NCBI GenBank assembly: GCA_002011235.1
Contig: MTMO01000055.1
Location: forward strand, 1 to 64,000
Origin: Archaeoglobus sp. JdFR-27
GTDB taxonomy: Archaea; Halobacteriota; Archaeoglobi; Archaeoglobales; Archaeoglobaceae
Direction of reading: 5' to 3'
DNA: 64,000 bases
Below are positions 9,003 to 17,455 of the stretch, one piece after another. The stretch's first letter is position 1. Each line of letters starts with the position of its first letter. A program made the position numbers and the translations under genes. Under the pieces are notes generated by a model. It searched no databases. It was not told where the DNA came from and worked only from the letters and a program-made list of their open reading frames with translations.

Positions 9003-9224
9003 TCATAGGTTGATATCTCTCTCTTTCATCGTCTCTCTCGATCTGTACACGTCCTCCACTGCATCAGCTAATTCTTGTAGAAAATCAGTTGATTCTATAA
9101 AATCCAACAAGCTTCTACCCTTTGTTATTCTCAGAATCACATCGCTGAATGATTCTCTTTCCTTTTTCAATCTCTTCAACGCATTATATGCGTCCTCGGA
9201 TATTGTTAGGGTTTTGTGTGCCAT
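9003..9224 (-). CDS. vapB: VapB-type antitoxin (COG1753/DUF217 family)
   Basis: A 73-residue protein beginning MAHKTLTISEDAYNALKRLK and continuing with ERESFSDVILRIT, the signature of archaeal VapB antitoxins of the COG1753 type. The N-terminal part is a DNA-binding strand-helix unit and the C-terminal part should wrap around the VapC active site. It directly precedes vapC. The start lies just downstream of two tandem copies of a 10 bp repeat overlapping the TATA region, so the transcript is probably leaderless and the complex may bind there. Confidence 0.88.
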   Translation of the reverse strand: MAHKTLTISEDAYNALKRLKKERESFSDVILRITKGRSLLDFIESTDFLQELADAVEDVYRSRETMKERDINL

Positions 9225-9230
9225 ACTTTT

Positions 9231-9250
9231 AAGTGTATTTAAGTGTATTT
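9231..9250. promoter_or_regulatory. Tandem 10-bp repeat over the vapBC core promoter
   Basis: AAGTGTATTT occurs twice in tandem (9231-9240 and 9241-9250). On the minus strand this reads AAATACACTT twice and, with the next bases, supplies the TTTAAATA box about 20-25 bases before the vapB ATG at 9224. Repeats at this place are typical operators for toxin-antitoxin complexes. The function is inferred from position. Confidence 0.5.
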
Positions 9251-9318
9251 AAAAATTTCTAATAAAATTGCCCCTCAATTTTAAAGATTTTTAAATCTCA
9301 CCCGCAAAAACCTTAAAC

Positions 9319-9708
9319 ATGCGTTTAAGAACCCATCACCTCATTTGCCTCCACTTCTTCAAAGGAGAGGGTTATACCAAGGAATATATAGAGAACCTGA
9401 AGAGTATTTTAGAGAGGGCGAAAAGAGAAAAGCAAGAAGAAATTGAAGTTGTTATGGGAGCTGATGACGTCTGCAAGCCTTGTCCCTATCTCAAGGACGA
9501 GATTTGTAGGAAAGGAGAAGAGCGGATAGCAGAGTTGGATTTGCTTGCGATGAACCTAATTAAAATTAAACCAGGAGACAGAATAAGATGGGAATACACT
9601 GAAAGTAAACTACCTGAGATTATTGGGGTATGGAAAAAGTATGCATGCTTTGATTGCGAGTATGCCGAGATTTGTAGTAAGGATGAAAGATGGAAGGGTG
9701 GAGGTTGA
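9319..9708 (+). CDS. DUF1284 family protein, predicted iron-sulfur binding
   Basis: A 129-residue protein beginning MRLRTHHLICLHFFKGEGY, the strongly conserved start of DUF1284. Six or more cysteines form two groups, CKPCPYLKDEIC and CFDCEYAEIC, each resembling metal-binding CxxC...C sites, so a zinc or Fe-S centre is likely. The biochemical role is unknown. A TATA box in the symmetric stretch AGATTTTTAAATCT (9285-9298) lies about 25 bases upstream, which predicts a leaderless mRNA. It is followed after 49 bases by a DUF371 gene, likely in the same transcript. Confidence 0.85.
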   Translation: MRLRTHHLICLHFFKGEGYTKEYIENLKSILERAKREKQEEIEVVMGADDVCKPCPYLKDEICRKGEERIAELDLLAMNLIKIKPGDRIRWEYTESKLPEIIGVWKKYACFDCEYAEICSKDERWKGGG

Positions 9709-9757
9709 AGTTCAAGGGGAAGTTTAAAGGAAGTTGTATAGTAAAAGGAGCTGATAT

Positions 9758-10183
9758 ATGGCTAGAATCATTGAAGAGATAATTGCTAGAGGACATCCGA
9801 ACGTAACGGCCATGCATAAAACGACACTTGAAATTACGAAAGAGAGAGAACTATCTAAGAGGGGAGATTGCATAATCGGCGTTAGAGCTGAAAAAAGTAT
9901 TTCCGAACTCTCAGAAAATATTAAAAATCACCTAAAAAGGGGTGGGATTGCCAAGATATCCATTCTCCTTCCTGAGTATGGATTGAAGGAAGAGATAAAG
10001 GGAGTTGGTAGTAGGAAGATGTCTTTTAACCATCCAACAGACATAGTAGTCAGAAAAAGCTCATTTATTTGCGGGAGAACTTTGTTAATCAAAGCTGACA
10101 AAGCAGCGATAGACCTTAGCAGAGAGATGGTTGAACTCCTCAAATATCCTTCAACATTTCTGGTGTTTAGAATTGAAATTTAG
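9758..10183 (+). CDS. DUF371 family protein
   Basis: A 141-residue conserved archaeal protein. The motifs IIEEIIARGHPNVTAMHKTT, LSKRGDCIIGVRA and the basic KMSFNHPTDIVVRKSSF are those of DUF371. No catalytic site can be assigned, and no transmembrane segment or signal peptide is visible. AGGAG followed by CTGAT precedes the ATG at good spacing. It follows the DUF1284 gene in the same direction; the pair may be cotranscribed, but no common function is known. Confidence 0.85.
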   Translation: MARIIEEIIARGHPNVTAMHKTTLEITKERELSKRGDCIIGVRAEKSISELSENIKNHLKRGGIAKISILLPEYGLKEEIKGVGSRKMSFNHPTDIVVRKSSFICGRTLLIKADKAAIDLSREMVELLKYPSTFLVFRIEI

Positions 10184-10429
10184 TAAAATTTAGTTTTGTT
10201 AGGTATTTTTCTCACTTGAGATTAAATCAGGTAAGCTGAATTGTGGATACACCCTACGAAATTACATATTCTTTGGAATATGGAAGAAACACCTCTTTTA
10301 TCCAAATTTAATGATTCAATTGAGAGGTAGATAACGTATATTCTCGTGATAATATTGATATATTATTTGAGGAATACAGAAGTAATATTTTCCGAAAGTT
10401 TTATATCTCGGTTCGAAATAAGTGGAAGG

Positions 10430-10594
10430 ATGCCGAAGGTCAGCGTGGACATTCCAAAGGAGCTGTATGATGATCTGATGGAGCATGTAGGTGAGAACAA
10501 GAAGTTCGTTAATCTAAGCGAGGCTATAAGGACTGCCATAAGGAAAATGCTCGATCAGCTTGATGAAATTGATAGACGGCATGGAAGGATCTGA
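10430..10594 (+). CDS. Small ribbon-helix-helix protein
   Basis: The ORF track starts at 10346, but the protein proper begins at the ATG at 10430 (MPKVSVDIPKELYDDLMEHV), giving 54 residues. It contains a strand KVSVDIPKE, then two helices with FVNLSEAIRTAIRKML, the standard ribbon-helix-helix pattern of CopG-like regulators and of some antitoxins. A TATA-like TTTTATATC at about 10399-10407 is correctly placed for a start near the ATG. No toxin gene follows; the next gene is a transporter 53 bases downstream, so it may regulate that gene. Confidence 0.75.
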   Translation: MPKVSVDIPKELYDDLMEHVGENKKFVNLSEAIRTAIRKMLDQLDEIDRRHGRI

Positions 10595-10647
10595 GAGACT
10601 CTGAAAGGATCGAGAAATCAGAATCTTAGCCTAAAGGGGGTGATTGG

Positions 10648-11376
10648 ATGATAGTTTCGGAATTCGTAATGTGGGTTGCTGCAACACTGGGTATCATCAC
10701 CCTAATAGCGATCCTGGCGGAGAGATTTGGTGTGGAAATAGCCATTGGCATATACGCTGCTTTAACAGTCATAGCGAACATAATTGCCGTTAAGGTAATA
10801 GCAGTGGGAGAAATCCCCTACTTCGGAATGATAATTGGGCCTGCTGGTGTTATCGTTTATGCTACAACTTTCCTTGTTACAGATATTCTCGGGGAAATAT
10901 ACGGGAAGGAGTATGGTAAAAAGGCCGTTATAACAGGTTTGGCTGCAAACATCGTAGCCATAATCTCAATCCTCATCGCATTAAAATGGACGCCAGCTCC
11001 ATTCGTTTCCCAAGAGTTTCTGAAGAGCTTTGAGAGAGTTCTTGGCTTAGCGCCGAGAATTGTTATCGCTTCTATAATAGCCTATGCGATCTCTCAGACC
11101 CATGATGTTTACGCATTCCACTTCTGGAAGCAGAAAACGAACGGAAGGTTCCTTTGGTTTAGAAACAATGCCTCTACAATGGTATCTCAGCTAATCGATA
11201 CGGTGATTTTCATCACAATCGCCTTTTACGGAGTCTTCGAGCCTAACGTAATCCTTTCGATGATCGCCGGGCAGTACATCCTGAAACTAATTATTGCAGC
11301 GATAGATACGCCGTTCATGTATATTGCAGTCCAAGCTTGGAAGACGATTGGGAAAGATGTGAGGGTGGAAGTTTAG
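10648..11376 (+). CDS. Queuosine/archaeosine precursor transporter-type membrane protein (VUT/YhhQ family)
   Basis: A 242-residue integral membrane protein of the DUF165 (VUT, YhhQ) family. Six or so hydrophobic helices are visible, along with family motifs TFLVTDILGEIYGKEYGKKAV and SQTHDVYAFHFWKQKT, then RNNASTMVSQLIDT. Bacterial members import queuine or preQ0/preQ1; in archaea preQ0 is the precursor of archaeosine in tRNA, so preQ0 uptake is the likely role. GGGGGTGAT precedes the ATG. The small ribbon-helix-helix gene just upstream may be in the same transcript. Substrate is inferred from family only. Confidence 0.87.
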   Translation: MIVSEFVMWVAATLGIITLIAILAERFGVEIAIGIYAALTVIANIIAVKVIAVGEIPYFGMIIGPAGVIVYATTFLVTDILGEIYGKEYGKKAVITGLAANIVAIISILIALKWTPAPFVSQEFLKSFERVLGLAPRIVIASIIAYAISQTHDVYAFHFWKQKTNGRFLWFRNNASTMVSQLIDTVIFITIAFYGVFEPNVILSMIAGQYILKLIIAAIDTPFMYIAVQAWKTIGKDVRVEV

Positions 11377-11439
11377 TTTTATTGTGACTTTTGGATATTA
11401 ATCAAAAGTATGAAAATATATAAAAATATATAATATATG

Positions 11440-11768
11440 TTTGTATTATCCCTTCTTGACCTATGATAAAGTAAAATTGCTAAGGCAAATATTATCGTTG
11501 CAATTTGAGGTAGAAGTTAAGGTCCTTCGGTTCAGATGTTGTAGGTTCAGACGTCATAGTTATTTGTGGAGCTGAGGTGGGAGTTGGATTGGGGGTTAAG
11601 GTGGAAATTAGAGTGGAAGTTGGAACAGAGAGTTACAGCTTCAACCACCATAATTGAGAAGATGTTGAAAGATTCAAGATTAAAGTAGTAATAGTTTTCA
11701 TCTTCACAAGTTAATTCAACTTGATGTTGCTGCAGTTCCAGCATAGTCCTATCAATTGAAATACCCAT
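11440..11768 (-). pseudogene. Decayed C-terminal part of a surface or membrane-anchored protein
   Basis: The ORF track shows a 73-residue ORF here that resembles nothing, but the three minus-strand frames together read like one eroded gene. One frame gives a Thr/Pro/Ser-rich linker (TLTPNPTPTSAPQITMTSEP), and the next frame then gives a hydrophobic helix followed by basic residues (ATIIFALAILLYHRSRRD). This linker-helix-basic order is the usual C-terminal anchor of archaeal surface or solute-binding proteins. At least two frameshifts and a stop are needed, and no N-terminal body is found, so it is a remnant. Identity of the original protein is unknown. Confidence 0.45.
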
Positions 11769-11951
11769 AAAACACCGACCTTAACTCCACACACACAATC
11801 GGTAGAGTGAATCTGGGTTTTGAAGCGTTATATGTTTGGTTTGCACCAAGTATTTGCATTGAGTTAGAAAATCAATAGTGTAAGAGAGACCACGTTTTAT
11901 AGAATTTTATCTTAAAATTTTTACTATATTACAATTAAAAACTACTTTGAG

Positions 11952-12115
11952 TCAACTCAACAATGCGAAAAATTCACTGAGTTTAGTTAGCCTGAGAATT
12001 ACGTTTTTACCAACTTTCTCATTTTCAATAAGCCTCTTGCTTCAAGCTTACTGATAACTCGCCTATTGATTTTGTTTAACAGATAAGAAAGATAATGAAA
12101 ATACTCATACACCAT
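11952..12115 (-). pseudogene. Frameshifted winged-helix transcription regulator fragment
   Basis: From the ATG at 12115 the frame reads INRRVISKLEARGL, a recognition-helix pattern, then runs to an early stop. A single shift at GGCTTATTG restores IENEKVGKNVILRLTKLSEF and a stop at 11952. Joined, the reading KLEARGLIENEKVGKNVILRLT is a typical MarR/ArsR-like helix plus beta wing. The N-terminal helices are short or missing. It is therefore a broken, probably truncated regulator gene. A sequencing error could also explain one shift, but the missing N terminus argues for decay. Confidence 0.55.
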
Positions 12116-12144
12116 ACTTTAAATAAAAAACTTAACCTCATTAA

Positions 12145-14073
12145 TTAATCTTCCCACTCCTTTATCCTAGACTTCCCAGGAGGTAAAAACTTCATAACCT
12201 CATCAGGTGTTGCTATTGCTCTAATGAGACGCTTTTCCTCCTCTTTCGCTATAGAAACGAGCTTTGACGCCATCTTTACGGAGATCTCATTCGGACTTTC
12301 ATTTCCGATTTCAAGCTCGACAAAATAATCACAATATTTTTTAACAGCATTCAAAGGCCCGCCAAAAACCCTCAAATTTTTCAAATCTACTCCTACAGCA
12401 CATGAAACCGATGCGGTGACATAATTCCTTTTTCCCTCGATGTAAAAGCTCCCTTTTGGCAAATATTCTCCTGGCTTCGCACTCCTCTTCACTTGCTCCG
12501 GAGTAACGTAATAAACCTCTCCACTGTACTTTCCGTCCTTCCATAAGCTCGAATAGGTTGCAGCAAACTGTGCTGCTTCAAGCTTGCTTTCGTCTCCAGC
12601 TTCAACTCCCCTCTTCAAAACCGTAACCGGAGCACCTGGAACCTGAGTATGGAAAAAGAGATCTCCCTTCTCCATGTACTTTGAGACGATCTCCTCATTC
12701 ATCTTCGCGTTTCTGCCTGCTATAACAAGAAATCCCTCCGAAGTAAAGAACCATCTGAATCTTTCGTACCACTCCCTCTTTCTTGATACCTTTATGCTTT
12801 TCACGAATTTAACCTCATCACTCGCTTTCTCAATCTCCTCTTTTGTTTTCTCGATCGCTTTCAAAACACCTTCGTACTTCTGCCTTATTTTCTTGGCTTT
12901 TCCGTAGTACAAATCGGCAATCTGCGGAATGCTCTTATCAAGGAAGAGATCGATCTGGAACCCATTTAGTTGAATTACTACGAGGCTTTTTGCGGGATCT
13001 ATCCTTTTCACGAGCTTTGAAAGACTTTCATTTTCCTTCACAATCTTTTTTATCTCATCCCAAGATTTCTCCTCCCTCGCTCGCCTGAAAGATTCTATGA
13101 TCTCTTCGATTTTGGTGTAATTCTCGTATATGAAATCTCCTGTCCTCTTATATAAGCCCATCTCTCTCTCGAACCTTTCTTTAGCATTCAACTGATCTTC
13201 AAGTCTCTTTTTTATCTTTTTAAGTCTCTTATTCTCTTTTTCTTCAATTTCAGCCTTCTCGATAATCTTTTTTGAATAAAAATCGTCCAAAGCCTCATTA
13301 AAACTATCGAAGTATTTCTTCTTAAAATCCTCATATATTTTTAGTTCAACAGGCAGAACATCAACGTAATCTCCCTTCTTCAGCAGAATATGGGGTTTAA
13401 ACTCTCCTCTTTCAACCGGCCCGAATATTGATTTTATTGCTTCCATCAAGGCCTTTATCTCATCTTCTTGCAGCTCTGAAACCTTCTTTTTCTTTTCGAT
13501 TCCTGCTCTAAAACAAATCTCCTCAGCATACTGCCCGCCAATGCTCAACCGGGTGGCAAGAAATCTCACTACTTCTGTTTCATTCCTGAAACCCTTAAAA
13601 TCCTCAGCTTTAACATCAAAGGGACTGAGCTGGGGTTTAGGAAGTTTGTAAACTTCACCAATCTTGAAAAAAGGTTTCAAAGGCATGATTATCTTGAAAT
13701 CTGAATTACAGAGGATTACGTTCCCCTTCTTGAAAAACTCTCCGACGAGTATCTTTTCCTCCTCCCTCTCAACATGAATGAAAACTACCCTGTCGAAGTC
13801 ATGCTGTTTAATCGCTTTTATCCTGCCTCCCTCTAAATGTTTCCGTAAAAGCATTGCAAAGCTTGAGGGGAATCTTGGAGCCTCCTTCGGAAACTTCGTG
13901 AGATGAATTCTCTTTCCTGACTCGAGAATTAAATCAAACTTTTCACCGGGCTTTCTCAGCCTTATCCTGATCTCATCGGGAGGATTGTGATAGATCTTGT
14001 CGATTCTCGCACCAACGAGGTCTTGTAATTCCTCCACAACAGCCCTGATGTCAACGGCAGAGATCTGTTTCAT
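12145..14073 (-). CDS. rqcH: RqcH/NEMF (Rqc2) family ribosome quality-control protein
   Basis: A protein of about 642 residues with the NFACT layout: an N-terminal NFACT-N domain (DLVGARIDKIYHNPPDEIRI, then FPKEAPRFPSSFAMLLRKHL), helix-hairpin-helix, a long charged coiled coil around residues 260-420, and the NFACT-R domain (KGDLFFHTQVPGAPVTVLK and YYVTPEQVKRSAKPGEYL). Homologues bind peptidyl-tRNA on split 50S subunits and, in bacteria, add alanine tails. The ORF track starts at a GTG at 14103, but MKQISAVDIRAVV at 14073 matches the family's start. Even so the gene is close behind the deacetylase gene on the same strand. Confidence 0.92.
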   Translation of the reverse strand: MKQISAVDIRAVVEELQDLVGARIDKIYHNPPDEIRIRLRKPGEKFDLILESGKRIHLTKFPKEAPRFPSSFAMLLRKHLEGGRIKAIKQHDFDRVVFIHVEREEEKILVGEFFKKGNVILCNSDFKIIMPLKPFFKIGEVYKLPKPQLSPFDVKAEDFKGFRNETEVVRFLATRLSIGGQYAEEICFRAGIEKKKKVSELQEDEIKALMEAIKSIFGPVERGEFKPHILLKKGDYVDVLPVELKIYEDFKKKYFDSFNEALDDFYSKKIIEKAEIEEKENKRLKKIKKRLEDQLNAKERFEREMGLYKRTGDFIYENYTKIEEIIESFRRAREEKSWDEIKKIVKENESLSKLVKRIDPAKSLVVIQLNGFQIDLFLDKSIPQIADLYYGKAKKIRQKYEGVLKAIEKTKEEIEKASDEVKFVKSIKVSRKREWYERFRWFFTSEGFLVIAGRNAKMNEEIVSKYMEKGDLFFHTQVPGAPVTVLKRGVEAGDESKLEAAQFAATYSSLWKDGKYSGEVYYVTPEQVKRSAKPGEYLPKGSFYIEGKRNYVTASVSCAVGVDLKNLRVFGGPLNAVKKYCDYFVELEIGNESPNEISVKMASKLVSIAKEEEKRLIRAIATPDEVMKFLPPGKSRIKEWED

Positions 14074-14090
14074 GGTTATACGATATTTCG

Positions 14091-15170
14091 CTAAGAAAAA
14101 CACTTCCAGTACTTCGAATGCACCTTTTTCACATCCTCTATGTTGTCTTTAAGCTTGTAAAGGGCTGCTTCCTTCTTTCTATATCTTAGCTCAGGGAGGT
14201 AGTTCATTGGTTCTCTTATGCACGAGATGTCCATTCCTGCCATCGCAGCTATAATCCCGAGGTTTGTGTAGGGCAGAGCTGATTCAACACTATAGCCGCC
14301 TTCAAGAATGGCCACAAGTCTTCCCTTACAATATTTCTCTGATAACCTTACCGCTTCATTCATAAGCTCTGCATAACCTCTTGCAGTCAAAGCTAAACCC
14401 GTTATGGGGTCGGTAAAGTGATTGTCTTGGCCCGCAGAGACAGCGATGAACTCAGGTTGGAACTCCTCAGCCACAGGCCGAATTATCTCTTCAACGACCA
14501 TCATATACCCCTCATCCGATGTACCGGGAGGCAGAGGCACGTTTATCGTGAATCCTTCTCCATTCCCACTACCGCACTCGTAAGGAAAGCCTGTTCCTGG
14601 ATACAGAGGCATCTGGTGCGTGGAGATGAAGAGAACACTGTCATCATCGTAGAAGATCTCCTGCGTCCCATCTCCGTGGTGGGCATCCCAGTCGAGAATC
14701 AAGATTTTTTTTATGCCTTTTTTCTTCAACCACTTAACCATTATCGCCATGTTGTTCAGATAGCAGAAACCGGCTCCGATATAAGGCTTCGCATGGTGGC
14801 CCGGGGGTCTTATCATAGCAAAACAGTTCTTCACCTCTTTTTCAAGCACAGCCTTCGCAGCCCTTATCGCTCCACCTGCCGAAAGTAATGCTATCTCAAA
14901 AACACCTACAGGAATATTCGTATCCCAGTCGATAAATCCTCCTTTCCTACTCTCTCTTCTCAAAAATTCCACATATTCCCTCGCATGTACTTCTAACACG
15001 TCATCCATACTTGCTTCAAAGGGTTCGAGGAGTTTGATCCTTGGATCCTCAAAGATTCCTTCTTCCATGAGCTGATCCATTGTATATGCTAACCTCTCCT
15101 TCCTCTCCGGATGAGTTGGAGATTGTTCATGCTCCAAATACTTTTTATGATAAACTATCCCGGTTTTCAT
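14091..15170 (-). CDS. Histone deacetylase-fold amidohydrolase (AcuC-like)
   Basis: A 359-residue member of the arginase/deacetylase superfamily. Active-site motifs are all present: RPPGHHAKPYIGAGFCYLNN (charge-relay histidines), DWDAHHGDGTQEIFY (zinc ligands Asp and His), GQDNHFTDPITG (third zinc ligand Asp) and LEGGYS near the end. Related enzymes remove acetyl groups from lysine, polyamines or acetoin-pathway proteins. Archaeoglobales lack canonical chromatin deacetylation data, so the substrate is unknown. The gene ends next to rqcH and follows the hydantoinase-like gene on the same strand. A second, divergent relative is at 54.9 kb. Confidence 0.93.
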   Translation of the reverse strand: MKTGIVYHKKYLEHEQSPTHPERKERLAYTMDQLMEEGIFEDPRIKLLEPFEASMDDVLEVHAREYVEFLRRESRKGGFIDWDTNIPVGVFEIALLSAGGAIRAAKAVLEKEVKNCFAMIRPPGHHAKPYIGAGFCYLNNMAIMVKWLKKKGIKKILILDWDAHHGDGTQEIFYDDDSVLFISTHQMPLYPGTGFPYECGSGNGEGFTINVPLPPGTSDEGYMMVVEEIIRPVAEEFQPEFIAVSAGQDNHFTDPITGLALTARGYAELMNEAVRLSEKYCKGRLVAILEGGYSVESALPYTNLGIIAAMAGMDISCIREPMNYLPELRYRKKEAALYKLKDNIEDVKKVHSKYWKCFS

Positions 15171-15210
15171 CTCATCATCTCATCTTAACTTTTATCTTTA
15201 TTCTTATCTT

Positions 15211-16701
15211 TCATAACAATTCCCTGCTTATCCCGGGCCTTATTTGCACTATAATATCAGCGATTTTACCCCTTTTAATCCCTCCCCTTACAACGGTGTA
15301 GGAGTTGAAATATATCGCACTGACATCCTCCTCTGTATATCCCCCAGCCAAAGACAGAACCTTTCTCTTTGCCTCTTCGATTATCTCCTCATCTGAAGGA
15401 AGACTTCCAACACCAAAAGGACTTTCCTCAACGATTCCATTGAAAACCGCTTTCCCGCTTTCAGTATCAAATCTGGCATACATAGTCAAGCTCACCCTTG
15501 ACACAGCCACACCCACAGCATTCACAGCCTCGCTATGTTCAGGAACTATCACATTTATCTTTGCCTTTTTGGAGATCATATCAGATAAATGCTTACCGAG
15601 AAAACCAGCAGCAACAACCCTTTCTACGTTGACGGATTCTATAGCTTCAGCGATCATCGTAATGAAGTTTTCAATTATCTTTCCACTATCGATTTTCATC
15701 TCTTTGGCGAATTCCTTAGACTTTTTGTAGTCTCCGATCTCAAATTCCTCCAGATTCAGAACATCGGTCAGCGTAAAATGATTTCCACCAAAAGCTATGG
15801 GTTTTCCCTTTCTGCCAGGATACAATTTTCCATTTTCAACCGGTGAATCTCCACCGAAAGGAATTGAAAAGGAGTCAACACATCTAACGAGAGTTTTCTC
15901 GCCGAGTATGTTAACGTTTTCAATTATTTTTGGCAGGCCATCTTCAACGATTACAAAATCTGTAGTCGTGCCTCCGATATCTATAACAAGAGCATTTTTT
16001 TCTCTTGTAAGAAAGTAAGCTCCTATGGCAACAGCGGCAGGACTGGAGTTATAAAGCTCAGATGGATTTTCTAAGGCAATCTTATAAGGGATTATCCCAC
16101 CATCACCTTTATAATAAAAAAAATCTCCTACAAAATTCTTTATTGTGTTCGTAAGATCGAAAACTGTTTTCTTTATTTTCGCATTGACGACCGTCGTATT
16201 TATTCTATAGAGATAATTCATACCCCCGGCATAATGTGAGAGTGCTATGGAATTCTCATCAAAATAGCTCGAAGCTATGGAAAAAATCCTCTTTTCGATT
16301 CCAGCATTTCTGACGCTGAATTTTGATGCAATTGCAATGTTCTGAAACTTTTCTCTCCTTAAAATCTCTAAGATCTCCTCTTCATCTATCTCTTCGACTA
16401 TATCTCCCCTATGATTTACAAAACCTTTAACAATTCTGCCTTTTTTCTCATAATTAAGTCCTGGTCCTGGAATCAGGATTGTAAGGGTTGGAAACTCAGA
16501 AGCTCTGCTGAGAAGGAGATTTAGAGGTAAAGAAGTACTCACAACAACTCTACTCTTTTCTAACCTTCCTTTCTCCACCTCTATGCTTCTGAAAATTCCT
16601 GCAAGGCCCTCTTCATTTGGAACCTTTATCGTCGTTATCCCGTCATCACCTATAACTGCTGCATCGGTATTTGTGCCTCCGACATCTACTCCTATGAACA
16701 T
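15211..16701 (-). CDS. Hydantoinase A/oxoprolinase-like ASKHA ATPase
   Basis: A 496-residue protein with two ATP-binding signatures of the ASKHA fold: FIGVDVGGTNTDAAVIGDDG at the N terminus and ALVIDIGGTTTDFVIVEDG near residue 235. It matches the N-methylhydantoinase A family, in which ATP hydrolysis drives opening of a cyclic amide, but is shorter than classical HyuA and no HyuB partner is adjacent. Archaeal relatives are often of unknown function. The start at 16701 is supported by a TATA-like CTTTATATG about 29 bases upstream, so the mRNA is probably leaderless. The promoter carries a palindrome and a tandem repeat. Confidence 0.83.
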   Translation of the reverse strand: MFIGVDVGGTNTDAAVIGDDGITTIKVPNEEGLAGIFRSIEVEKGRLEKSRVVVSTSLPLNLLLSRASEFPTLTILIPGPGLNYEKKGRIVKGFVNHRGDIVEEIDEEEILEILRREKFQNIAIASKFSVRNAGIEKRIFSIASSYFDENSIALSHYAGGMNYLYRINTTVVNAKIKKTVFDLTNTIKNFVGDFFYYKGDGGIIPYKIALENPSELYNSSPAAVAIGAYFLTREKNALVIDIGGTTTDFVIVEDGLPKIIENVNILGEKTLVRCVDSFSIPFGGDSPVENGKLYPGRKGKPIAFGGNHFTLTDVLNLEEFEIGDYKKSKEFAKEMKIDSGKIIENFITMIAEAIESVNVERVVAAGFLGKHLSDMISKKAKINVIVPEHSEAVNAVGVAVSRVSLTMYARFDTESGKAVFNGIVEESPFGVGSLPSDEEIIEEAKRKVLSLAGGYTEEDVSAIYFNSYTVVRGGIKRGKIADIIVQIRPGISRELL

Positions 16702-16714
16702 TCAACCCTTTCTT

Positions 16715-16770
16715 GTTTCTAGAAACATATAAAGGTAATTAAAAACGGTAATTTAACATTATTTAACATT
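16715..16770 (-). promoter_or_regulatory. Promoter of the hydantoinase-like gene with palindrome and tandem 10-mer
   Basis: On the minus strand a TATA-like CCTTTATATG (16726-16735) is followed at once by the perfect 12-base palindrome GTTTCTAGAAAC (16715-16726), and further upstream ATTTAACATT is repeated in tandem (16751-16770). The palindrome sits between TATA box and start, where a bound repressor would block initiation. No regulator is assigned. Confidence 0.45.
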
Positions 16771-16843
16771 ATAAGAATCTTAAAAAATCCAAGAAAATCA
16801 GACCGTAAATTAGACTGTCCTTTAGGGCTGACGCTTGCCAAAA

Positions 16844-16864
16844 ACCGAAAGTTTTAAAGTTTAG
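16844..16864 (+). promoter_or_regulatory. Predicted promoter of the Mrp antiporter operon
   Basis: CGAAAGTTTTAAAG resembles an archaeal BRE plus TATA element and lies about 75 bases before the first gene (GTG at 16928), which itself has a strong Shine-Dalgarno AAAGGAGGT. This leaves a leader of about 45 bases. Prediction only. Confidence 0.4.
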
Positions 16865-16927
16865 TGTTATTAATCATGTGGTGGCATCCATTGAACATGG
16901 TTTTACAACTTTAAAGGAGGTACAAAG

Positions 16928-17455
16928 GTGGGGAAGAGAGGTTTTAGAGGTTTTAGCCTTCTAATTTCTTTCGTTGCGTTATATTTATTCTGGATTTTAA
17001 ACTCGGGAAGGATTGAGCTACTCTATCTTTCGATGGGGGTGATATGTTCATTTGCCATAGCCTATATCTTTCATGAAATTTTCGTACCACTCAAAGAGCC
17101 AAAAGTTGTTTTCAGAACGGCTGTTCGTTTCTTACTTTATATTCCATGGTTGTTTTATCAAATCATCCTAGCGAATCTGGATGTTGCCAAAAGAGTGTTG
17201 CATCCCAAAATGCCCATAGATCCAATTATAATTTCATTCCCCTCCAGGCTAAAATCTGAACTTTCCATGACCACCCTTGGAAACTCGATAACATTGACCC
17301 CCGGAACGATTACGGTTGATATAGATCCAGATGGTACTTTCTATGTCCACTGCCTTGCAAAAGAGCCAGCAGAGTTTCTTTTGAGTGAGGTTCCCTGCGA
17401 AATGGCTACAAGAGTAGGATACGTTTTTGGAGAATTGGAGAGGTGGAAAAAGTAA
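16928..17455 (+). CDS. mrpE: Mrp-type cation/proton antiporter subunit E
   Basis: A 175-residue membrane protein with two to three N-terminal helices and a soluble C-terminal part. The phrases SMTTLGNSITLTPGTITVDIDPDGTFYVHCL and DVAKRVLHPKMPIDP are hallmarks of MnhE/MrpE. The start is GTG, preceded by the near-perfect AAAGGAGGT. MrpE is a small accessory subunit needed for assembly or full activity of Mrp complexes. It opens the ten-gene operon and overlaps the next gene by 13 bases. Confidence 0.93.
   Translation: MGKRGFRGFSLLISFVALYLFWILNSGRIELLYLSMGVICSFAIAYIFHEIFVPLKEPKVVFRTAVRFLLYIPWLFYQIILANLDVAKRVLHPKMPIDPIIISFPSRLKSELSMTTLGNSITLTPGTITVDIDPDGTFYVHCLAKEPAEFLLSEVPCEMATRVGYVFGELERWKK

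Noticed and set aside
11547-11768. 73-residue minus-strand ORF as a real gene
   Set aside because: Only a neighbouring frame shows meaningful composition (Thr/Pro linker then helix), so it is treated as part of a decayed gene, not as an intact protein.
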